Shown: one piece after another, positions 1 to 10,061 of the stretch
How positions within the stretch are numbered: the first letter of the stretch is position 1
Layout: each line of letters opens with the position of its first letter
Assembly (NCBI GenBank): GCA_029990175.1
Contig: JARKIP010000003.1
Location: 186,001-250,000, forward strand
Direction: 5' to 3'
Source: Petunia secreta
Lineage: Eukaryota > Streptophyta > Magnoliopsida > Solanales > Solanaceae
DNA: 64,000 bases
Program-made: the position numbers and the translations under genes
Notes under the pieces: model-generated
The model's database searches: none
What the model saw: only the letters and a program-made list of their open reading frames with translations
What the model was told of the DNA's origin: nothing

Positions 1-1964
1 GAAGATAGCGAAACCTTGCAAAGGGAAAATCTTTTCCATGCTAGGTGCCGGTCAAAGATGTTGTTTGCTCTATGATAATTGATTCCGGGAGTTGTGCAAA
101 TGTGGTGAGTCAATCTCTTATATCCCAATTGAAGTTGCCAACCGTGAAACACCCCAAGCCATATCGGTTACAATGGCTTAGTGAATGTGGAGAGCTTAAG
201 GTAGTGAAACAAGCAATGATCAAGTATAAAATGGGTAGTTATGTGGATGAACACTTGTTCGACGTTGTGCCAATGCAAGCTTGCCACCTTCTCTTTGGAA
301 GGCCTTGGCAATTTGACCGACAAGTGGTTCACAATGGACGTGTCAACACTTACACGCTCCAACATGAAGGAAGGAAATTTGTGTTGAAACCCCTAACTCC
401 CAAACAAGTGAGTGATGACTACAAGCGGATGAGGGAGTTGAGGGAAGCGGCTAAAGCCAAATCACCCATTTTGCTTGAACCCGAGGCAAACAATCTAGTT
501 GCCTTGCCAAAGAATGATCAAAGTGAGAGTCACTCCATTTCAAATGAGAGAGAAAAGATAGAGAGAAGTGAGGGAGTGACCGGTGACAATCCAAGAGGGG
601 AAAAAGGAGAGGATTTGAGGAGTGATGTGAGGGGATTGTCACCACAAGCTACACTTGACCATGAGGTAAAATTGAGAGAGATGAGAGGTGAGGAAGGAAA
701 AATTGAGAGTGAGAGCACCCATTATTCTAACCCTTCTTTATCTTCTACTTTTTCTTGTGAAAGTTCTTGTGTAGGTACATTTGGAGACAAGTCATTGGAG
801 CCTCAATGTGAGCCTCATGAAGAAGGAGTTGCACATGACATTTCAAGCCTTGCAAGTGACCAAGGAAGTATTACAAATGTAAGTGTTGCTTCACCTTTTC
901 ATGAACTTACTAGCTACTTGTCTTGTGAAGACTCAACACTAGTTGGTGGTTTTGATGCATCTAGTGAGTATACAACTAGTGTAGAGTCTAGTTGTCAACT
1001 TGTATGTGCTTGTGAAACACTAGTTGGAAGGGATGCTATGCCACATCATGATGTGAGCTCATTGTTCATTGAACCCTTCCCTAGTGTCGATTTGATAGTT
1101 GACCATGATTTTGACCTTTGCTATGACACACCGCCAACCTTTGACATAGGGAAAGATGAGGTAGTTGACCATTCCCTAATTGATATGCTTCTATTTGGTG
1201 GACCAATGTGTTGTGGTGAGGATGGTCTTGTCCTTGAGGAGTCCAAATTGCATGAATTGGACAAGGTTGTCTATGATGACTCCTCAAGTGAACCTAGTCT
1301 CGATAATTTGTCTATGCTTAATCATGATATTGAGATGCATGCTTTTATATTTCCATTGTGTGACGATAATCTCATTTGTGGTAGCGACTTGTATCGGGCT
1401 AGGGTGGGTGGTCAAATGGAACCCCCATGGTGTGAAGGGTTTGACTCCTTAGGCAACCACTTGTTTGAAAATTTGAGTGAGGTAGATGGTTCTTTGAGTG
1501 ACCCCACTATTGCTTGTGTGGGTTATGATGAAGAAGAGGCCATTATCAATGCCTTTCTTGATAGTTTGTCTTTTGAGAAGGGTTGCTTAAGTGATGAAAT
1601 GGAAGGTGAAAAGGAATCCCTTGGTGTGAGTAAGTTTGCTATAAAGAAGGGGAGTGGAGTACTTGATGTTACTTGTATGTTGGGTTATTTGACTCACTCC
1701 ACTCCACATGTTGATCACACCTCGAGGATAGGTTGGTGTGTTGATCTTGAGCTTAAGGTTCAAGGAAATTTTGGTAGCTTGATCTTGCATTTCCCATCTT
1801 CCCATGACCTATTTGCTCATTATCTTGTTGAGTGCATGTTGATTTTTAACCAAGTACTTATGATTCTCTTTGGAGACTTGATATTTGTGATAATAATTGA
1901 TGCTTGGTTATATCACAAGAGTGTGTTTTCCCACACTTCTTGCACTAACCTACTTTCGAAGTAG
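1..1964 (+). CDS. Ty3/gypsy-type retropepsin (protease) ORF without reverse transcriptase, 5' cut by window edge
   Basis: The frame is open from near the window edge and ends at 1964. The N-terminal ~120 residues carry a retropepsin active site (IIDSGSCANVV, about residues 11-21) and a block ending HLLFGRPWQFDR, typical of the protease of plant gypsy polyproteins; a Cys-rich stretch just upstream (NLFHARC) sits in another frame, so a small frameshift near position 46 is likely. In ordinary gypsy elements this block leads into reverse transcriptase. Here it instead runs into ~500 residues rich in Ser, Asp and Glu with no recognisable RT, RNase H or integrase motif. This looks like the gag-protease product of a non-autonomous LTR element; the function of the long tail is unknown. 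Confidence 0.75.
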
Positions 1965-1972
1965 GAATTCTT

Positions 1973-2239
1973 GTGTTTTGCTTGTCGTTGCTTGTAGGTT
2001 CTAAGCTCCATGTTAAGGCAAGGGAGATCTTGGAAAAGACCTATGTCAAGGTGACGATCAAGAGTTACAAGGGAGGAGAGCATTGGGCACCCCGAGGAGA
2101 AGTTGCCATGGACGTGAATGCATTGATTTCAAGGACGAAATCTTTTCAAGAAGGGGAGGATGATGAGACCCAAATCGAGACAAGACACCTTCCAACACTT
2201 TCCAACGTGTACCAAGCTTGGAAGATACAAAGGACTTGA
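1973..2239 (+). CDS. Short ORF following the gypsy protease ORF
   Basis: An 88-codon frame starts nine bases after the previous stop. Its second half (SRTKSFQEGEDDETQ) resembles the acidic tail seen at the end of some Solanaceae gypsy polyproteins, from memory only. It may be the real C-terminus of the element's protein after a lost readthrough, or not be translated. Confidence 0.3.
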   Translation: MFCLSLLVGSKLHVKAREILEKTYVKVTIKSYKGGEHWAPRGEVAMDVNALISRTKSFQEGEDDETQIETRHLPTLSNVYQAWKIQRT

Positions 2240-2309
2240 GGTCACGGGCTTTGGAAGTGTTCCGGATGGTTTCAACATTAGGCTCCACGCCTAAGGAGGA
2301 GGAAGAAGG

Positions 2310-2568
2310 CCCAGCACAGCTAGGCGCCCCGCCTAGCCCAGGCGCCCCGCCTAGGAAGCTCACTGCCTAAGTGTGCAAAGTGGTGCCAGGCGCCCCGCCT
2401 AGCTTCAGGCGCCCAGCCTAGCTGAAGGCCAAGCCAGGCGCCCCGCCTAGCTTCAGGCGCCCAGCCTAGCTGAAGGCCAAGCCAGGCGCCCCGCCTAGCT
2501 CCAGGCGCCCAGCCTAGCTTCAGCATGTTCCAGGCGCCCCTCCCAGCCCCAGGCGCCCCTCCTAGCTG
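2310..2568 (+). repeat. GC-rich minisatellite, units with AGGCGCCC..GCCTAGC
   Basis: At least ten copies of a short AGGCGCCC/CGCCTAGC motif. From 2385 to about 2490 a longer unit of ~48 bp (two short units plus GAAGGCCAAGCC) repeats twice almost exactly. It lies between the gypsy ORFs and the LTR-like tail and is far more GC-rich than its surroundings. Confidence 0.85.
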
Positions 2569-2589
2569 CTGAACTTATGTTTCTTTTAC

Positions 2590-2996
2590 TATTTTGCCCT
2601 ACGTGGCTTATTTGATGAACCTTAGTAGTAAGGGTAATTAAGTCTTTGTGTAAGCTTGGGAAACACTATAAATACCCAAGCCTAGCTTATTTTACACTTA
2701 GCTTATTATTGATATTGATGAATGTTGAACATTGAACATGAGCATGGCTCTTGGTATTGAATGAAACCCTTTGATCTTGGACTTGTATGTCTTCTAGCGG
2801 ATCTAGATGAATACTCTTCCTCTCCGACCATTCTACTTGCGTGCTCGCGTTAGCTCGAGGGTAGTTGCATAGCGTAGGTGTTCTTGTCCTTCTCCCGGGG
2901 TGTAACGGAACGAGTTCTCCGTTGCTACTTGGGATTAGAGATCGAGTTACGTCTCGTTCTTTATCTTTTACTTTTCCGCGTTTGATTCTCATCAGT
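2590..2996 (+). mobile_element. LTR-like 3' tail of the first gypsy element
   Basis: No ORF on the + strand. A strong TATA box (CTATAAATAC, 2667-2676) is followed by a gene-free leader-like stretch and a CTCATCA end near 2994, the order expected of an LTR (U3, R, U5). The second LTR lies outside the window, so the borders are estimates. Confidence 0.45.
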
Positions 2997-3148
2997 TACA
3001 ACCTTGACCCGGTCAGATAGGCCCACGGGAGGAACAATGTCGACTTTATTGGCTGCAAATAAGAAGTGAACCAAAAAATAAATCAAGAAAAGGAAAGAGT
3101 CAAGGATGACAATCGAAGGGAGTGATGACAGTGGAATACTTACGCATC

Positions 3149-4168
3149 TTATTCCATTTCTCTAGAAAAATTAGGCTCAGTGGATAATCTGCTAGTCTCC
3201 AAAAAGATGTAACGATCACACCAACCTTGGTCCCCATGATCCTCGCTCTTTATGAGAATTTCATATTTACCTCGGTTGTTCAAGGCCACAACCCCAGCCT
3301 TATGAAAATATGGATAATAAAGAGAGATAAGGTGTTGAAAGGTAAAGTCCACCTTAGCACTTCGGCTCAGCCAATCTAAGCATTGCACGACCCTCCAAAC
3401 CTCGGGGCCCAGCTGAGCTAAGCAAAGATTGTATGTTCGGCAGAATTCGTCAATCACCCTATGAATAGGAAGTGAGAACCCGATGGTGAATGGATAAGTA
3501 TACGCAATAGACAACCCTTCAATATGGTCACAACATCTGCTATTCAGGTTGGGGATGATAATTTTTACTTTGGGCCCAAATCGGCACTCCTTCCAAATCA
3601 ATGCTATGTGAGCCTGAGTAAGTATCGAAGGTGTCGTTTGTACTGGCACGTTCCTATTCAATTCTTGCTGGTCGGCCATTTGGTTTTGCATCTTGAGCTC
3701 TTTATTGGTGTTGAAGATTGAAGGGATGATGTGATGAGTTTCGAGCTCTTGCTCGAGGGGAATTTTCGGCTTCTTCTTCGGCCCCGAGGGTCCAGCCTCG
3801 GCATTGTGCCCTCCCTCGGTGTTGGCAATTCAGCCACAGTTTCCGTGGTGGGCATCGACCTCATGTTCTTCAGCTTTGATGTCATCACTCTCAACGTCAT
3901 CCTCACCCTCAGCATCGTCATCTTCACCACTATCGAAATCCCTTTCGACGAATTTGTCATGACTGGTGGTCTGTTTGCGCCACCTCAAACCACCCATCTA
4001 CAAAGTTACATCTTCTTCGTCTTCAACTGAAGTAAAAATATTTAGCGGCTGAGGCATATTTACCAACTTTTCTCTGACGATCATAGTGTCGGCCGGAGGA
4101 ACCCTCCTCTCTAAAGAACCGCTAGAACCTTGAGCGGATTGGGTGGCAGATATGGTTGGAGCAGACAT
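3149..4168 (-). pseudogene. Antisense extra ORF of a gypsy element ('putative gypsy type transposon' domain), broken
   Basis: Reading leftwards from an ATG at 4168 the frame starts MSAPTISATQ and continues through an acidic segment to a 180-residue piece ending at 3149. That piece has a pattern (PFTIGFSLPIHRVIDEFC then LAQLGPEVWR) resembling the plant 'putative gypsy type transposon' family (Pfam PF04195), recognised from memory. Stops and frame changes near 3960-4000 and 3820 mean it is either spliced or decayed. A TATA box (CTATATATACTCC on the - strand, about 4280-4292) lies ~115 bp upstream of the ATG. The ORF is antisense to the LTR at 4511, so it sits between pol and the 3' LTR of a + strand element. 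Extra antisense ORFs in this place are known in Tat-lineage gypsy elements. Confidence 0.6.
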
Positions 4169-4279
4169 TTTGAATACTTAGATAAAGGAATTTGAACATA
4201 GATAGATTGGAACTTTTGGTTATGGAGGATTTTCTTTCTATTGTAGCTGATCACAAGTGGGAAATTAATCACTCAAGTA

Positions 4280-4292
4280 GGAGTATATATAG
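4280..4292 (-). promoter_or_regulatory. TATA box of the antisense extra ORF
   Basis: On the - strand the sequence reads CTATATATACTCC, ~115 bp before the ATG at 4168, a plausible spacing for TATA, start site and short leader. Confidence 0.5.
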
Positions 4293-4489
4293 AGGGGAAG
4301 CCATCATTACTGGAACGTTGGGAAATCCAATAGAAACGACGTGACCGTTCGAAGCCTAGCAGTGGTCGCCACGTTTCACTCGACAGGAAGTTGAAGTGAT
4401 AGGCGTCGTTTTGAAATACTTGGCATACGCTCAGCCATGTCACTTTCCCGCTCAAACTCATTTCACTCCTTGGTTACTCTGGCACTTGC

Positions 4490-5062
4490 CTGAGGACTGG
4501 GGGGACTATCTGTATTGGGTAAAAGCTGGCTCGTTCAAGTGACACCTCGGGTGTATGCCCTGAGGCCTATCGAACGGGTATTCGGGAAGCCAAGGCTTGA
4601 GGCGGACAGTAATGTCACCAAAGTCTGTAACCAAGGGTATGATTGGGCCACGCCTCAGTGGATCTTAACCTCAGTTAACCAGAGAGCTAGCAACTCTGAG
4701 GCGGAAGACTTTAGCCTCGGTGAAATGCTCCATTCTCAGCGAGAAAGCATCCCCACGATCCATATCATTAAACCCACTTTGAAGGATGCAGAACGTGAGC
4801 AAAGGAGTAGTAAACATGGGGGAAATGGGCTGTAACTATTTATCTATAAATAGCAATTCATTTGATGTATTAGGTATCTAGAAATTCATACCAAAACTCT
4901 GACAAAATTTGTACTAAATCTTATATAGTGAAATTCCATCTATTTCTTCACAATTCTATTTGATTTCACTTATTGTTTCAGCTTTGATACTTAGTATTGC
5001 TTGGATACCCAATCCAAATTCGATTTGTTGTCCTAAGTCAAATTAAGCCGATACAAGTAACA
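4490..5062 (+). mobile_element. Polypurine tract and LTR of a gypsy element
   Basis: A purine run (GAGGACTGGGGGGA, 4492-4505) precedes TGTATTGGG at 4511, the expected polypurine tract then LTR start. A TATA box (CTATAAATAG) is at 4844-4853. The likely end is AAGTAACA at 5062. The upstream LTR is not in the window, so this is a 3' LTR or a remnant. A 106-codon frame inside (4515-4835) has no recognisable domain and is probably chance. Confidence 0.5.
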
Positions 5063-5404
5063 GTACCTTATTCTTTCGATTAATGTGAAATATGAAACAT
5101 TCTTACACCTCAAACACTTAGAATTGGAACTTTGAATCATGATAATACATTATAGAGGGCTAAATATTGGACACTCAACAACAACAAAAAAAGGTTATAA
5201 ATATTCCTCCGAACCCCTTTTAGTTGTCATGCTTTGCCTTTATACACCCCTCAATAAAATGTTAATTAAAAGGTCAATTTGACTATATTACTATCCTAGT
5301 TAATCTTTGATATTAATTTATTACACGTCTTGTTTAATTAAAAGGTCAATTTGACTACAATATCCTTAATTTAATCTTTGATCTCTCTACATTTATTACA
5401 CTAA
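5063..5404. other. AT-rich spacer with a short direct repeat
   Basis: No gene seen. The 21-base string AATTAAAAGGTCAATTTGAC plus T occurs at 5265 and again at 5338, spaced ~74 bp. Confidence 0.5.
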
Positions 5405-5632
5405 GAGGTTATTGGTAGCTAAAGGGAGTTATCTAGGGATTAACAATATCGGAATTATAATCCTAGGATTGTTAATCTCACCTCCTATGTGGGATAGATA
5501 ATTCCACTATTTTAGTACAAAATTGGTACTAGTACTAATTAATACCTCTAACCAAACACGGGATAAGGACAATCTCAAATTCTATCCTGGAATTATAATC
5601 CTTATCCCAGATGCCAAACGGCCCCAAAGAAA
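5405..5632. mobile_element. MITE-like element
   Basis: A ~225-bp non-coding block with partly complementary ends: GGAATTATAATCCTAGGATT near the left and GGAATTATAATCCTTATCCC near the right, ending in CCAAACGGCCCC. The general pattern (CCAAACG ends) is that of hAT-type MITEs; a related block is at 43755. Family is a guess. Confidence 0.4.
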
Positions 5633-6019
5633 AAAGTTTAATTAATACTCTCTTAAATTTTTTAAATGATAATATTTTAATATGAATATGTTTAGTAACC
5701 ATGACAATTAAAAAGAAGAGGGAGATTTTAAAAAATAAGAGCAATAGATTAACTTAAAAGATATAGTCAGACTTTTTGATGGTGGAATGATCATGCAAAA
5801 TAAAATCTGTGTTTGTGTTGTAACAACCTTTTCCTAATCAGATGAATTGATGAGTTTAGAAAAAATTATGTCAATTAAAGCTTTGACTCGAAAAAAAAAA
5901 TTGTGTCATTACGCCTTGTCATCAAATATAACAGACTAGAGTATGCTCTAAAATCCTCCACAAACTCGATATAGTGGAAATTATCCAAAATCAGGACAAC
6001 CTCATTCTTTACAACAAAA

Positions 6020-6812
6020 CAATACACCCAGTGGGATCTCATAAATGAGGTTTGGGGAGGGTCCGATAAACCCTAATTCAAGGAAAAAAATTTTATTTAA
6101 AAATAAAAACCTAAGATAAAAATACCAAAGAAAACAAAAGTATTGACATCAAATAATAAAGGTAATAAAAATACAAGAAACAACAAAAATAATAAATATA
6201 GAGGAATAAGATATACTAGGATACTAATAATATGAAAAGGAGAAAAGGAAGCAGATACGGTATCCTAAAAAACTTGTAACTAGAAGACTCTAGTCCTGAG
6301 AACTAAGACTATGTGTCTAGAACCATGTTCTCATATACAATTGGTAGTAAAAGCTCGACTACGTACTAACCTTCTACCCTAGTCCTCAACCTCCATATTC
6401 TCCTAGCTATGGTCAAGTCCTCAGTGAGCTATAAATTAGTCATGTCTTGTCTAATTACTTCACCTCAATTCTCCTTCGTCCTACCTCTACCTCTTTCACC
6501 TATCACTATCAACCTTTTGCACCTCCTCACTTGGGCATCTGTACTCCTCCTTTTTACATATCCAAACCATCTCGGACTTGGTTCTCGTATCTTGTCCACT
6601 ACGGAGGCTATTTCTACCTTGTCCCATATATCATTGTTCCTAATCTTATTTTTTTCTAGTGTGACCACACATCCATCTAAGCATCCTCATCTCTGCTATT
6701 CTTATTTTCTGAAAGTATATTTTCTTGATTGGCCAACAGTACAACGTAACTGGTCTAAGAACCACTTTATAGAACTTACTTTTAAATTTTGGTGAAACAT
6801 TCTTATCGCACA
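6020..6812 (-). mobile_element. LINE (RTE-like) 3' fragment, C-terminal reverse transcriptase region
   Basis: On the - strand a decayed frame carries the tail of a plant non-LTR reverse transcriptase: KFYKVVLRPVTLYCWP (~6770), EMRMLRWMCGHTR (~6680), RWFGYVKRR (~6570) and GERGRGRTK (~6480), spread over two frames with stops. The non-coding 3' end continues to ~6020, where the complement reads ACCCTCCCCAAACC then GATCCCACTGGGTGT, the usual end of this family. 5'-truncated, as LINE insertions usually are. Same family as 20866 and 31793. Confidence 0.75.
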
Positions 6813-6889
6813 ACCCTATTCTTTCTTTTAGTTTTTTGTTGTATGCATAAAAAAACCTGTTGATACAACTAATTCGAAATACCCATTGT

Positions 6890-7412
6890 TGTAACTAAAA
6901 GATGAAGAGTTTCATATTACTAGTAGCTTTCATCTACGTACTTGCAAACTTATCAACCTGATTAATTTGAATATGTATCACGTAAATCCACTTAGTGATG
7001 ATGTTTGATATCAAGAATTTCGCTAGTTTTCTTTTAGATCTATTCATATTGACGTCCGATTAATTCAAATAGACATGCGGAATCTCTCATTTCACTACCA
7101 CAATCATTGGATCACCATGACTGATATTTTTCTGGCACTCTGAACACTCATGCATCTGAGGTTATAACGATGTCTTACACTATTTACTTTTCTGTAATGT
7201 CGTCGTCGTTATCACTTAACAAATCTCATCCAACTCAATTCCCAATCAAACCCTCTTACAGCTAAGCCTTTACTCATAACCCTCATTTACTTCTTCCTTC
7301 TCTATATTACATTACACAAACACAACACATAACCAGTTCATAGTCCACCAATACAACAACTTATATTTCATTGGAATTTTCACAAAGCTAACTCTTATAA
7401 CAATCACTTGCT
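6890..7412 (+). repeat. Diverged copy of the kinase 5' flank
   Basis: Collinear with 9302-9812, just upstream of the NDR kinase. Shared strings include TTTACTTTTCT, CCAGTTCATAGTCCACCAAT, ACAACAACT.ATATTTCATTGG and CTTATAACAATCACTTGCT. Identity is high from ~7150 on and weaker before. The copy stops at AATCACTTGCT (7412), where gypsy sequence begins. No coding sequence. Confidence 0.8.
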
Positions 7413-8800
7413 CTTTTGCCGCTAATGATGGCCCTGCACTATCTTTCGGAGCTGCATTGTTAACAACCTTATTTCTCAATCTTTGGCTCGCATGCTGCCT
7501 TGGGGGGTTATAAGGTTCATATCGGGACCTCGAATTCCCACTTGGCACCTTGGTGCGTTGTGACGGCTCGGGACAATTCTTATATCCGAAATTGCAATTC
7601 GAGTACCTCCTCTCCTCTTCTTCCAACCTGATTTTGGAACTGGTTCTGGTGTGTACGTCGTCCAAAAGTGAAAGCTTGCCATTCTTGCAGATTCTTTTTC
7701 AGATCAGAGCATGCTTTTGAGTTGTTTGCATTCTAATTTCTCTCGTACGCCATGATGTCCAAGTCATCGTTTATCGGAGACATGTCCATTTGCACCGTTT
7801 GGACACGTTCTATAAAATCTTTGAGAGGTTCCCTCAGCATCTGCTTAACATGGAAGATGCATTCCTTTCTCTTATGGACCTTTTGGGCCCCTGTGTGAGC
7901 CTTGATAAACAGATCAGCCAGCTCATCAAAAGATCCGACTGACTCGGAAGGTAAGTCTCTTCAAACTTCTTCTAGAACACGGAATCTAACTCCAATTTGG
8001 TCAAGTCGTTCCCTTTCACCAATGCCATGTATTCAGTGATATGGTCTGCGGAATCCGACGTACCGTCATATTTTTTCAAGATATGCAACTTGAAGTGTTT
8101 TGGAATCGGTGCCAGGCCGCTTCTGGCTTGAAGTCCTATTGCTTGCATTTGGCAATGTCTATTAGCTTCTGAGATTTTGGGTCCCCAGGGATCCTCTCCA
8201 TCCGCTTTTCGAACTGAGCTTCAAAATCATTTTCCCATTTTTCAAGGTCTAATGGAACACTTGGTTGTACTACGGGTGATGTTTCCGCCACAATGGGCAC
8301 GATACCTAGAGGTACCGTTCCTGAGCCTCCGAACCCGATTCCATTTTGAGGTCTCCTGTTACTGCGCCCTGAAAAATAGAAGTTAGAGCGCCTCCGGCCG
8401 GAATCACGGGTGGAGTGTTCGTAAGAGTGGCGGAAGGCCTAATACTTTGTGAGATAGTTTGCAACGAGCTAACACAACTGCTTGTTTACTCTAACTTGCC
8501 CCGCAAATTGCTCACGAGTTTGCTTCATAAACTCCATGAGTCGCATATGCCAGGCTCCAGTTCCCGACGAACTTGGGTCCCTTACAGGGGCTGGAGGTAG
8601 TACATCATGCTCTGAATGAGCGTCATCAGCAATGTTGTCTGTACGGCCTTGTGCCCCGACGTGGCGAGTTTGATTTCCAGTTTGGTTCTCTAAGTTATCA
8701 ACTATTTTGAGAGATTGAAATGAACAAAGGTACATATGTGTTACAACCTTAGAACAAAGCCTAAATGCTCGAGCCTTATGGTGGACGCCAAATTGTATTC
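7413..8800 (-). pseudogene. Gypsy-type gag remnant
   Basis: On the - strand a gag-like reading runs from about 8795 to 7430 in several frames with many stops. Its first part (8825-8469) contains a stretch about LENQTGNQTRHVGAQGRTDN and a region MRLMEFMKQTREQFAGQV; further on there is a retrotransposon gag core around 8160-7760. No protease, RT or integrase follows; the fragment ends at the kinase-flank copy. Recognition is from memory of Solanaceae gypsy gag proteins. Confidence 0.6.
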
Positions 8801-9296
8801 CTCTAAATAGGAATTTAGAATACAATTGAATTTGTAACAGGGTTACAAGTAATTCATTGTATCAAAGTTGTAATAATTGAATGTAAAATGAAAATAGTAA
8901 CAACGATGATAGTAAGAATAGTGAAGTTGTATTAAAATCTTGAGATTACCATTGGGCAGAATTTTTGCATGTATATTTTGAATGCCTTTTACAATGAGCT
9001 ATAGATGTTATTTATAGTAGTCTAGCTTGCACTGATCATGGGCATTTATGGTCCCATATTCCCACGTTCTCATTATGGGTGACCCATGATCTCCCTCTCA
9101 ATAAATGGCTAGATCGTGGGGCTGTACAGTTGCGGGGTGTCCGATTTGCTGGACTCGGACACTCCATGCCCTATCAACTCGGACGATATCACTCCGAAGT
9201 ATGTCTCTGGTGATCTCCATGATTGGACTTTTCGTGACTGACCTTCCGAATTCTTCGCTCCGATTGCCACGTGTCAGTCATAATTTCACCAATACA
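8795..9296 (-). mobile_element. 5' LTR of the gypsy remnant
   Basis: On the - strand the block starts TGTATTGGTGAAATT near 9296, has a TATA box (CTACTATAAATAAC, about 9012-9025), and runs to TTTGGCGTCCACC near 8790, which resembles a gypsy primer-binding region. Directly upstream of the gag remnant in the same orientation. Borders approximate. Confidence 0.5.
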
Positions 9297-9301
9297 CTCA
9301 T

Positions 9302-10061
9302 CCTTGTAACTAAAAGAGGAAGAGTTCCATGACATAAGTTTTTTGTACTAGGGTTCTTGAAACTCATCAACCGGACTAATTTGAATTTGTGAAGGTCCGA
9401 CTAATCCAAATCAATAATGTAAATGAGTCATTTTGTGATCCGACTAATTCAGAATCGAAAATTCTCACTTTTGACAACACATCTGTTGTATCGACAGTCA
9501 ACACAGCTCATATTTTTGTAGCACAATGAACACTCGTGCATCCGAGGTTATAACTCTGTCACACACTATTTACTTTTCTCCAATGCCGTCGTTTTCACTC
9601 AACAAATATAATCCAACTCAATTCTCAATCACACCCCCTCACCCCTTCCCCCTACAAGTTACAGCTAAGCCTCTGCTCATAACCCTCTTTTACTTCTTCT
9701 TTGCTTCTCTATATTACACAACACACAGCCAGTTCATAGTCCACCAATACAACAACTCATATTTCATTGGGATTTTCAACAAAACACAACTCTTATAACA
9801 ATCACTTGCTGACACTGACAACTTTCCAAATTGTACATTATTTCCCTTGAACTTCCCACTTTCTATAACTGTCACCACCATTCTTATACAACCTACTAGT
9901 ACTAGTACTCCATAACTAATGAAAATTAAACAACCCCATCAATTATTTTCCCTTCTTTTTTCTTGGATCTAAGCAAAATCTTGAATTAAGAAAACACAAC
10001 CCGCGTACAAAGCATCTCGCTCACGCAGGGTTCGGGAAAAATCTTGAATTGTTGATCAAAA
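9302..10061 (+). promoter_or_regulatory. NDR kinase promoter and 5' leader region
   Basis: Gene-free sequence before the kinase ATG. The first ~510 bp are duplicated at 6890-7412. A CT-rich stretch (TTCTTTGCTTCTCTATATTAC, 9694-9714) may mark the core promoter. The retroelement immediately upstream limits the proximal promoter to about 760 bp. Confidence 0.5.

Noticed and set aside
2058..2526. Long - strand frames with Gly/Trp/Ala/Arg repeats
   Set aside because: Shadow of the GC-rich minisatellite on the other strand.
7476..7682. Separate small genes on the - strand
   Set aside because: They are pieces of one decayed gag in shifting frames.
9526..9798. 90-codon + strand ORF upstream of the kinase
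   Set aside because: Lies in the duplicated, non-coding 5' flank; the other copy does not keep the frame.
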